Below, piece after piece: positions 13,225-19,477 of a DNA stretch of 19,477 nucleotides (positions within the stretch are counted from its first letter, which is position 1; every line of letters begins with the position of its first letter). The stretch is from NCBI GenBank assembly GCA_041687755.1, contig JBDNJM010000157.1, positions 1 to 19,477 of the forward strand, read 5' to 3'. The notes under the pieces are model-generated. The model was not told where the DNA came from. It made no database searches and saw nothing but the letters and a program-made list of their open reading frames with translations. The position numbers were made by a program, and so were the translations under genes. This DNA is from JBDNJM01 sp041687755. GTDB lineage: Bacteria > Planctomycetota > UBA1135 > GCA-002686595.

Positions 13225-14928
13225 CTACTTGTAGGTCTTGAACTCGCCGGCCTTGTACTTCGACCAGTACTCGCTCAGATCCTTGCGGACACCGCCGGAG
13301 AGCAAAAGCACCCCCAGAATGTTGGGGATCGCCATGCCCAGGATCATCAGGTCGCCGAACTTCAGGACGTTGGTGGCCGAGAGGATCGAGCCGAGGAACG
13401 TGAAGGTCAGGAAGATGAGCTTGTAGATGATGCTCGTGCCGGTGCCGAAGGCCCAGGCCCAGCAGCGCTCGCCGTAGTACGACCAGGAGATCATGGTCGA
13501 GAAGGCGAACAGGGCGACGGCAACCGAGAGGATCCAGGGAAACCAGGAGATCTCGGAGCCCATGGCCGCAGAGGTCATCGACGCGCCCTGATCGTTCGCG
13601 ATGAAGTCCGCGTACTCCGGGTTGGAGTACGCGCCGGTGATGACGATCACGAGCGCGGTCATGGTGCAGACCACGACCGTATCGATGAACGGCTCGAGCA
13701 GGGCGACGATGCCCTCGCGGACCGGGTAGTCGGTCTTGGCGGCGGAGTGGGCGATCGCTGCCGAGCCCACGCCGGCCTCGTTCGAGAAGGCCGCGCGCTG
13801 GAAGCCGATGATCAGCACTCCGAGGAAGCCACCGAAGGCCGCGTCGGGGTTGAAAGCGCCGTCGATGATCAGGCCGAAAGCGGCGGGGATCTCGCCGAAG
13901 TTCTTGAACAGGATGAACAGGGCAGCCGTCACGTAGACCGCGCACATGGTCGGGACGATCTTCTCCGCCACCTGGGCAATCCTTCGGATGCCGCCCAGGA
14001 TGACCGCGCCGACCAGCACGGTCATCACCGCGCCATAGACCCAGCGGTGGTCTGCGAACCACGGGAACGTGTAGGCGACCGCGTCCAGCGACTGGCTGAC
14101 CTGGAAGCTGTTGCCGCCGGCCAGCGAGCCGCCGATGCAGAGAATCACGAAGAACACGGCCAAGACCTTGCCAAGCGCGCCCAAGCCCAATTCGGACAGG
14201 CCTTTCGACAGGTAGTGCATCGCCCCGCCGCTGATGTTGCCTTCGGAGTCGACGGTGCGGAACTTCTGGCCTAGCGTGCACTCGACGAACTTGCTGGTCA
14301 TGCCCAGCAGGCCGGCCATGACCATCCAGAAGGTGGCACCGGGGCCGCCGGTGCCGACCGCGATCGCGACGCCGGCGATGTTGCCGAGTCCGACGGTGGC
14401 GGAGAGCGCGGCGGACAGGGCCTGGAAGTGGGTGACCTCGCCGGCGCCTGTGTGGTTCGGGTCGGTGTACTTGCCGCGCACGACGCTGATCGCGTGCCCA
14501 AACGCGCGGAAGTTGATCAGGCGCATACGGATCGTGAAGAATACGGCTCCGAAGATCAGCCACGCAACCGCGAAGCGCAGGTTGAGGTGCTTGTCGACGG
14601 TCTCGGTGCCGTCGGCGGCGACGATCGTCTCGTTGTCCCAGAAGATGACGTCGAAGAAGATCACGCTGTCGATCTTCCCGTTGACCGAACCCATGACGCC
14701 GTTGACCTTGGCCTGCCATGCCTCCCACGCGGAGGGTTCGACGGGGGCCTCGCCTGTCTCGGCCTCGAGGGCTGCGCCCGCTTGGTCGATGAGTTCGGCG
14801 GCTTCGTCTACCAGCTCTCCGGCCTGGTTGATCAGCTCTGCTGAGCCCGGATCCTGCCCGTGTGCGACGTTCGCCGCGAGCGGGATCAGGAGGACGAGCA
14901 GGAGCGCGCGGAGAAGCGAGATGGGCAT
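13225..14928 (-). CDS. Sodium:amino-acid symporter, AGCS (alanine/glycine:cation) family, with N-terminal extension
   Basis: AGCS proteins import alanine, glycine or related amino acids with Na+ through the cytoplasmic membrane. From ATG 14928 the product has 567 residues. It contains the family signature region GEVTHFQALSAALSATVGLG followed by NIAGVAIAVGTGGPG (about 163-197), then many hydrophobic helices to the C-terminus. Most members are about 450-500 residues. Here the extra length is at the N-terminus: a signal-peptide-like segment (ISLLRALLLVLLIPLAANVAHG, about 3-24), a Gln/Glu/Ala-rich helix (28-58) with heptad-like AELI/ELVD/ELID, and a linker before the first transporter helix (about 118-134). 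ATG 14928 is preferred because it begins this signal; the frame is open to 15036 with Pro/Arg-rich sequence. The next gene upstream is divergent. No amino-acid metabolic gene is adjacent, so the substrate remains open. Confidence 0.9.
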   Translation of the reverse strand: MPISLLRALLLVLLIPLAANVAHGQDPGSAELINQAGELVDEAAELIDQAGAALEAETGEAPVEPSAWEAWQAKVNGVMGSVNGKIDSVIFFDVIFWDNETIVAADGTETVDKHLNLRFAVAWLIFGAVFFTIRMRLINFRAFGHAISVVRGKYTDPNHTGAGEVTHFQALSAALSATVGLGNIAGVAIAVGTGGPGATFWMVMAGLLGMTSKFVECTLGQKFRTVDSEGNISGGAMHYLSKGLSELGLGALGKVLAVFFVILCIGGSLAGGNSFQVSQSLDAVAYTFPWFADHRWVYGAVMTVLVGAVILGGIRRIAQVAEKIVPTMCAVYVTAALFILFKNFGEIPAAFGLIIDGAFNPDAAFGGFLGVLIIGFQRAAFSNEAGVGSAAIAHSAAKTDYPVREGIVALLEPFIDTVVVCTMTALVIVITGAYSNPEYADFIANDQGASMTSAAMGSEISWFPWILSVAVALFAFSTMISWSYYGERCWAWAFGTGTSIIYKLIFLTFTFLGSILSATNVLKFGDLMILGMAIPNILGVLLLSGGVRKDLSEYWSKYKAGEFKTYK

Positions 14929-15238
14929 GGGCCGGAGGGGCACGGGGGTCGCACGAGGAGTCCGCGCCCGCGGGGGAAGGTCTGGGAGGCCTCCCGGCCC
15001 GCGGGGCAGTTCTGGGGGGGGGGCGCATGGTGCCAAGCCGTGTCGAGGCGTGCCAGAGAGCGCTCCAGAGGCCTCCGGGGAGGGGGGGTGTGCTTTCAGG
15101 CAAGAGAGGAAGGCCCATACCCGGGATCAGCGAGCTATCGTTGCGGGCGTGTATTGGTGCTCGCGGTGCCAACCGCGAGCCCAGATCGCCTCCAGGATCT
15201 GCGCCAGCCACCCCCATTTCCCCCCGCCCTCGCCTGCC
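14929..15238. other. Divergent intergenic region with palindromes and a G10 run
   Basis: This 310-bp region must carry promoters for the symporter (minus) and the FG-GAP protein (plus). It contains CCCGCGGG twice (14967-14974 and 14998-15005) flanking the 12-bp palindrome GGGAGGCCTCCC (14984-14995), then a run of ten G at 15014-15023 and a second G-rich run near 15078-15088. Near the plus-strand gene is a perfect hairpin (15159-15180). I see no convincing -10/-35 boxes. The reading frame of the FG-GAP gene is open through here but overlaps the symporter gene antisense and precedes a clear signal peptide, so the extension is non-coding. Confidence 0.55.
15159..15180 (+). promoter_or_regulatory. 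Leader hairpin upstream of the FG-GAP gene
   Basis: GCTCGCGGT (15159-15167) and ACCGCGAGC (15172-15180) form a perfect 9-bp stem with a GCCA tetraloop, ending 58 nt before ATG 15239. It could be an mRNA leader structure or an operator. Its centre TGCCAA is shared with the palindrome at 8380-8394 upstream of the subtilase. Confidence 0.4.
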
Positions 15239-18004
15239 ATGCTGTCCCTGCGAATTTTGCTACTCGCATCCTTGCTGCTTCTGGCCGGACCTTTGACCGG
15301 AGCCGCGCTGGCTCAAATCGTCGTCTTCACCACCCCCCAAGGTCAGCTGACGCCCGTGGGCTCGGTCGACGTCGAGGGTCTCGTGATCGACGTCTCCGGC
15401 AGCGGTCCGTACGACAAAGTGTTCTTCCGCACCCGGTACCCCGGCGGCTCGATGAACGCCCCGGTGAACTCGCGCGGCGCCTACGATCCGACCTCGATCG
15501 GCTGGGAGTACGTCGTGGACTGGGACCCGATCACCTCGACGGGCACCTTCAAGGGGCGCGGCAAGTGGCTCAAGGCCGGCCAGAACTTCATCGACATCTA
15601 CCTCGACGGCGGCGAGCTGGGCAATCCGGGGGCGACGCTCCAGGTGAACTACCAGTTCGACGCGGTCAGCGTGACGGAGATCGTGCTGGGCTATCACCCG
15701 CGGCAGCGCACGATCGACCTGGTGGACGTGAGCGGCAACGCGGGCGTGCTCGAATTCTCCATCGACCTGATCAACACGACGACCTCGCAGTCGCTCGACG
15801 TGGATCTGGTCGGAGAGGTGCTGCTGCCCGACGGCAGCCTGGTGCTCCTTCCGATGGGTGGCCCCGGCACCCCGGTGGCCAGCTACTCGATCGACCCCGG
15901 TGACTTCTCGGCGACGAGCTTCCTCGATCCCGCGGGCCTGACCTTCAGCTTCCCGCTGGATCAGGTGCCCTTCCCCGCGACCGTGCAGGAGGGCGTGTAC
16001 TCGCTGACTCTGCGGGCCATGAACGGCCTCCTGACGATCGACGAGGAAGACGACATCGACTTCTGGGTCACCGACCGCTCGGCCAAGCCGTTCCGCGACG
16101 TGACCTCGGTCGCCGGCCTCGACCAGGTCCTGCTGCAGGGCGGCAACCTGCCCAGTGCAGGCAACGGCATCACGCCGTTCGACTTCAACGACGACGGCCT
16201 CGTCGACCTGTTCTTTGCTAATCCCTCCGGTGAGCGCACGTTCCTGCCCGTAGGCCCCAGCGTCAAGGTTCCGGGAGCCCCGAACTACCTGATGCGCAAC
16301 AACGGCGACGGAACGTTCAGTGACGTGGCGGAGGTCGCGGGCGTCCAGGGCGACTTCGCGAACTCGACCTACGGCGCGGCCTGGGGCGACTTCAACAAGG
16401 ACGGCTTCAACGACCTGTTCGTCGCGAACCGCCGCGACCCGAACAACATGTTCAAGAACAACGGGGACGAGACGTTCACCGACGTTTCGTTCACGTCCTT
16501 CGGCGGGCCGACGCTGGTTTGGCACCACGTGCCCAAGCCCGGCGACCCGGACGAGGACGGCGACCTCGATCTGTACATCGGCGCCTACATGGACCAGTTC
16601 TCTACGACCTGGCAAAACACCGGCTACGCGAACCTCTACTACCGCAACGAGCTGGCGGAAGGCCTGTTCGAGGTGATTGATCCCAGCTGGCCCCTGTTCA
16701 CTAAAGACCTGAGCGGGATGACCGCCAACTCCGAGGGCCTGACCCTGGCCGCGTTCTTCGCGGACATGGATCGCGACGGCAACCTCGACGTCGTCGTGCA
16801 CAACGACTTTGGCCACTTCGGGATCGGCAACGAGCTGTACCTGGGCGACGGCACGGGTCAGTTCACCGATGCCACGGTCAGCAGCGGCTACGGCGTCAAG
16901 GAGTTCTCGATGGGGGCGGCCGCGGCCGATTTCGACGGGGACGGGCTCCTCGACACCTACTCGAGCAACATCGGCCAGAACTCCTACCTGCTGAACAACG
17001 GCAACGGGACCTTTACCCAGGCGGTGATAGGCTCGGGCGCCGAGGCGGACTACATGATCGGTGGGCCCCAGGCTGACGGGGTCTTCTTGGACGACAACTG
17101 GGGCATCATGGCCTGGGACTTCGACCTGGATCAGGACATGGATATGTACGTGGCGGGTTCCGACCTGTTCACGACGTTCAACATGCCGATCGCGGAGCTC
17201 AACCCGGACTCCGTGTTCGAGAACGACGGCACGGGCCACTTCACCCGCGCGGAGGCCGCCTTGGGCCTTGAGAATACGGCCCGTACCCGCAGCTCGATCC
17301 AGATCGACTACGACGGCGACGGGGACATGGACGTGGTGAGTTCGGCCGAGAACGAGGGCGTGACGCTCATGCGCAACGACCTCGACAACGGCAACAACTG
17401 GCTGCGCGTGCGGCCGGTCACGTACCACACCGCGCCCGGAGGCTTCAACACCCTGTTCCGGATCACAACCGCGGACCGTGCCCAGGTGCACGAGTTGAGC
17501 GCCGAGAGCTCGCACTCGAGCCACACGGACAACCGCTTCCAGTTCGGCCTCGGGGTCAACGGTTCGGCCGAGGTTGTCGCCGAGTGGCAGCGCGGCGGAT
17601 CCACGACGTACTTCAGCGTGTCGGCGAACCAGGAGTTCGACGTGCACGAGTCGAAGATCCTGTTCGAAGGCGAGATCGACGGCAGCGTGCCCGCGGGGGT
17701 TACGCTCGACGCGAAGCTCTACGGCCAGCCGGGCATGTTCGCCGTGGCCGGCATCGCGGACCCGTCGTTCTCCGTTGGCATCCCGCTACCGACCGGTGGC
17801 TCGATGGACATCACGCCGTACAGCTCAACGCCGCTGTTCTACACCCATCAATTCGGGCCCTCGGGCGTGGCGGGGTGGCCGCTTGGCGCGGCGGGCTTCG
17901 GCGCGATCGGCAAGACCTTCGAGGCCCAGATGGCGATTCTCGATCCGGTCTCGGGGATCTACATCGCGAAGTCGGGCATCAGCTCGATCACCGTGACTCC
18001 TTGA
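15239..18004 (+). CDS. Secreted FG-GAP/VCBS-repeat protein with ASPIC/UnbV domain
   Basis: The 921-residue product begins with a strong signal peptide (LRILLLASLLLLAGPLTGAA, cleavage near ALA-QIV). Residues 26-280 form a beta-rich region of unknown family. Residues about 310-715 hold FG-GAP/VCBS-type repeats with calcium-binding Asp loops: DFNDDGLVDL (315-324), DFNKDGFNDL (384-393), DPDEDGDLDL (436-445), DMDRDGNLDV (509-518), DFDGDGLLDT (564-573), DFDLDQDMDM (627-636) and DYDGDGDMDV (690-699), interleaved with NNGDGTF-like motifs. This is the integrin-alpha-like beta-propeller layout. Residues about 720-803 match the ASPIC/UnbV domain (WLRVRP, then RAQVHELSAESSHSSH, GLGVNGSAEVVAEW), as in CRTAC1-like proteins. 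The last ~110 residues are a further beta-rich domain. The role is extracellular binding or adhesion; ligand unknown. ATG 15239 follows a C-rich tract without a Shine-Dalgarno site. An intrinsic terminator lies downstream. Confidence 0.92.
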   Translation: MLSLRILLLASLLLLAGPLTGAALAQIVVFTTPQGQLTPVGSVDVEGLVIDVSGSGPYDKVFFRTRYPGGSMNAPVNSRGAYDPTSIGWEYVVDWDPITSTGTFKGRGKWLKAGQNFIDIYLDGGELGNPGATLQVNYQFDAVSVTEIVLGYHPRQRTIDLVDVSGNAGVLEFSIDLINTTTSQSLDVDLVGEVLLPDGSLVLLPMGGPGTPVASYSIDPGDFSATSFLDPAGLTFSFPLDQVPFPATVQEGVYSLTLRAMNGLLTIDEEDDIDFWVTDRSAKPFRDVTSVAGLDQVLLQGGNLPSAGNGITPFDFNDDGLVDLFFANPSGERTFLPVGPSVKVPGAPNYLMRNNGDGTFSDVAEVAGVQGDFANSTYGAAWGDFNKDGFNDLFVANRRDPNNMFKNNGDETFTDVSFTSFGGPTLVWHHVPKPGDPDEDGDLDLYIGAYMDQFSTTWQNTGYANLYYRNELAEGLFEVIDPSWPLFTKDLSGMTANSEGLTLAAFFADMDRDGNLDVVVHNDFGHFGIGNELYLGDGTGQFTDATVSSGYGVKEFSMGAAAADFDGDGLLDTYSSNIGQNSYLLNNGNGTFTQAVIGSGAEADYMIGGPQADGVFLDDNWGIMAWDFDLDQDMDMYVAGSDLFTTFNMPIAELNPDSVFENDGTGHFTRAEAALGLENTARTRSSIQIDYDGDGDMDVVSSAENEGVTLMRNDLDNGNNWLRVRPVTYHTAPGGFNTLFRITTADRAQVHELSAESSHSSHTDNRFQFGLGVNGSAEVVAEWQRGGSTTYFSVSANQEFDVHESKILFEGEIDGSVPAGVTLDAKLYGQPGMFAVAGIADPSFSVGIPLPTGGSMDITPYSSTPLFYTHQFGPSGVAGWPLGAAGFGAIGKTFEAQMAILDPVSGIYIAKSGISSITVTP

Positions 18005-18071
18005 TCCGCGGCCCGGCCGACGGGGCTCCTGGAGCCCTGCGCGGCACGGTGCGCAGCATGCTTCGGCCATC

Positions 18072-18115
18072 TCGGGCCGCCCTGCGAACTCGCGGGGCGG
18101 CCCGATTCGCTTTTT
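18072..18115 (+). terminator. Intrinsic terminator of the FG-GAP gene
   Basis: TCGGGCCGCCC (18072-18082) pairs perfectly with GGGCGGCCCGA (18095-18105), an 11-bp GC-rich stem with a 12-nt loop. It is followed five bases later by TTTTT (18111-18115). It lies 68 bp after the stop at 18004. Confidence 0.85.
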
Positions 18116-18168
18116 CAGGGGTTCCGGGCGATTGTCGCGGGGGGGATGCGTACCGCATGCTGCCTCCA

Positions 18169-18246
18169 AGCCCACAGGATTCACGAGTCTCGCTACGGAT
18201 TTGGCCCGAGCTGGAGCCGAGGCGAGGCTGGTGAATCAAGTGGGCT
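18169..18246. repeat. Long imperfect inverted repeat (hairpin) upstream of the metalloprotease gene
   Basis: AGCCCAC-AG-GATTCAC (18169-18184) is mirrored by GTGAATC-AA-GTGGGCT (18231-18246). The stem can continue inward: AGTCTCGC (18186-18193) against GCGAGGCT (18222-18229), with one G/G mismatch between the two parts and one G-U. About 22 of 25 positions can pair as RNA, around a 28-nt loop. It begins 54 bp after the terminator of the previous gene and ends 58 bp before ATG 18305. It may be an mRNA leader structure, a small RNA, or a remnant of a small mobile element. A smaller palindrome, ATGCG-TAC-CGCAT, precedes it at 18146-18158. Confidence 0.65.
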
Positions 18247-18304
18247 AAGTGACCCTCTGGGCCCGCCGTGCCGGCGGCCGCTCGACCCGTATCCCGACGC
18301 TCCC

Positions 18305-19477
18305 ATGCTTCAGTCCCTCCGCATCCTGCTTTTAGGTTCCCTCGCTCCCGGGCTCGCGCTGGCCGGCCCTCAGGAGCGCGCCCCCGCTCCCGACGCCGTG
18401 ACCGACACGGCCCAGCTGGCGGAGCTGGCGCGCGCGATCGAACCCCAGGTCGCCGCGCTGCGCGGGCTTGAGTTCAAGCGTCCGGTCGCGGTTGAGCTGT
18501 CCACGCGTGAGACGCTGCAGGACTATGCCTTGCGGCGCATGGACGAGATGCAGCCGCGCGAGGTCCGGCTGGCTTACGAGGAGATGCTCGAGCTGCTGGG
18601 GCTGATCCCTGCCGACATGGACCTGGAGGCAACGCTGATCGAACTGCTGCAGTCCCAGGTCGCGGGCTTCTACGACCCCGCCGACGACAAGTTCTACCTG
18701 GTGGCCGGTCTGGGCGAGTCTTTCGCGCGCGCCACGATGGCGCACGAGCTTGTGCACGCGCTCGACGACCAGCATGTGGACCTCGATGCCCAGATGAAGG
18801 GCCTGATCGGTGACGGCGACGCGGCGGCCGCGTTCCACGCGGTGATGGAGGGCGGCGCGACCGAGATCCAGAACCAGTGGATGTTCGGCAACCTGTCGCG
18901 CACCGAGATGATGCGCATGGCGACGGAGGCCGGTGCGATGGGCGAGGGGCTCACGGACGGCCCGGAGATTCTGTGGCGGCCGCTACTGCACAGTTACGTC
19001 CAGGGCGGGGCGTTCCTGAAGCGCTCGGGCGGCGCGATTGCCGCGGCGATGAAGCAGGTCGAGGAGGCGGACCTGATGCGCGCGTTCGCAGAGCCGCCGC
19101 TTTCGACGGAGCAGGTGCTGCACCCCTCGAAGTACTGGGACGCGGACAAGCTCGACCGGCCCACCCGTGTGCGGCAGCTGCCGAAGGAGGGCAGCGGGTG
19201 GCGCGTGCTGCACTCCGACACGATGGGCGAGCTGGGCCTGGCGATCCTGGTGGACCCGAAGCGGGGTGATCGCGTCGGCATGAACCCGATGACCGCGATG
19301 ATGCAGCCCTTTGCGAACAAGGGTGCGGACGGCTGGGACGGCGACCGGATGACGCTGTTTGCCAAGGGCGACGCGCGCTACCTGCGCTTCGACAGCGTGT
19401 GGGACGACGCGGACGAGGCGGCGGAGTTCGCTGAGGCGCTGGGGTCCAAGTCGGCCTCGTTCGAGGCGGCGCTGGCG
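18305..19477 (+). CDS. Secreted zinc metalloprotease (HExxH), incomplete at the right edge
   Basis: The frame from ATG 18305 is open to the last base of the window, giving 391 residues without a stop. It begins with a signal peptide (MLQSLRILLLGSLAPGLALA, cleavage near ALA-GPQ). A helical region follows (34-120), then QVAGFYDPADDKFYLVAG (118-135). The zinc site is AHELVHALDDQH (146-157), with His147 and His151 as ligands and Glu148 as catalytic base. VMEGGATEI (180-188) is a good candidate for the third ligand (Glu182 or Glu187), as in gluzincin-type proteases. The pattern FYDP...AHELVHALxDQH is, as I recall, shared by uncharacterised bacterial metallopeptidases; I cannot name the exact family. 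It probably acts in the periplasm or outside the cell. No Shine-Dalgarno site is visible. The gene lies downstream of a strong terminator, so it likely has its own promoter near the inverted repeat. Confidence 0.87.
   Translation, partial: MLQSLRILLLGSLAPGLALAGPQERAPAPDAVTDTAQLAELARAIEPQVAALRGLEFKRPVAVELSTRETLQDYALRRMDEMQPREVRLAYEEMLELLGLIPADMDLEATLIELLQSQVAGFYDPADDKFYLVAGLGESFARATMAHELVHALDDQHVDLDAQMKGLIGDGDAAAAFHAVMEGGATEIQNQWMFGNLSRTEMMRMATEAGAMGEGLTDGPEILWRPLLHSYVQGGAFLKRSGGAIAAAMKQVEEADLMRAFAEPPLSTEQVLHPSKYWDADKLDRPTRVRQLPKEGSGWRVLHSDTMGELGLAILVDPKRGDRVGMNPMTAMMQPFANKGADGWDGDRMTLFAKGDARYLRFDSVWDDADEAAEFAEALGSKSASFEAALA

Larger units (their letters stand above)
18005..18304 (+). other. 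Intergenic region between FG-GAP and metalloprotease genes
   Basis: Besides the terminator (18072-18115) and the inverted repeat (18169-18246), I find no gene here. The last 58 bases before ATG 18305 are C/G-rich (TATCCCGACGCTCCC just before the start) with no Shine-Dalgarno site and no clear promoter boxes. Confidence 0.5.

Noticed and set aside
13187..15217. 676-codon open frame on the minus strand overlapping the symporter
   Set aside because: It is a different frame of the AGCS symporter gene; the product is Arg/Pro-rich with no motif, while the symporter frame shows clear family signatures.
14234..15238. N-terminal extension of the FG-GAP frame
   Set aside because: It runs antisense through the symporter gene, and a strong signal peptide begins at ATG 15239.
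15260..17647. 795-codon open frame antisense to the FG-GAP gene
   Set aside because: High GC and the codon bias of the real gene create long antisense frames. The Val/His/Glu-rich product has no recognisable domain.
1..19477. tRNA, rRNA, or a defence/antiphage system
   Set aside because: I saw no cloverleaf-like sequence ending in CCA, no rRNA-like tract, and no restriction, toxin-antitoxin, retron or CRISPR-associated genes on either strand.

Overview
The window is GC-rich bacterial DNA. It carries large secreted proteins of a kind common in Planctomycetota: an FG-GAP/ASPIC-UnbV protein, a subtilase with PKD and repeat modules, an EF-hand protein, and a GIDE-LemA membrane fusion. Only one gene (the Lon-like protease) has a clear Shine-Dalgarno site. 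Most other starts follow pyrimidine-rich DNA, which also suits Planctomycetota. This assignment is inference from gene content; no rRNA or other phylogenetic marker is present.

Layout. Positions 1-1762 are an insertion-sequence graveyard: the 3' end of an IS3-type transposase, a truncated and decayed IS256-type transposase, a stretch without genes, and an orphan IS66-TnpA-like fragment. Next come methylthioadenosine phosphorylase (1842-2723) and, overlapping by one base, a lipoprotein of unknown role with a possible degenerate M28-peptidase core (2723-3997). On the minus strand lie a Lon-like ATP-dependent protease without the usual N-terminal domain (4916-6586) and, 50 bp downstream of it, a secreted six-EF-hand protein (4047-4865). 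Divergent from Lon is a GIDE-LemA membrane protein (6849-8174). A secreted subtilisin-like protease follows (8447-10990). It converges on an uncharacterised minus-strand gene (11110-11718), with a strong bidirectional hairpin terminator between them. Upstream on the minus strand are a DegT/DnrJ/EryC1/StrS aminotransferase (11929-13092), a 12-bp tandem repeat, and an AGCS-type sodium:amino-acid symporter with an unusual N-terminal extension (13225-14928). Divergent from the symporter is a 921-residue secreted FG-GAP/ASPIC-UnbV protein (15239-18004) with a good intrinsic terminator. After it come a large imperfect inverted repeat and a secreted HExxH metalloprotease that runs off the right edge (18305 onward).

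How the genes relate. There is no single obvious pathway. Themes are the cell envelope and exported proteins (two proteases, an FG-GAP protein, a calcium-binding protein, a lipoprotein), membrane quality control (Lon-like, LemA) and purine/methionine salvage. I did not find a defence island, CRISPR array, tRNA or rRNA. The most distinctive signals are the hairpins about 52-58 nt upstream of three secreted-protein starts, the imperfect 78-bp inverted repeat at 18169-18246, the unusual architectures of the Lon-like, LemA and AGCS proteins, and the C-terminal DGSDVG repeats of the subtilase.
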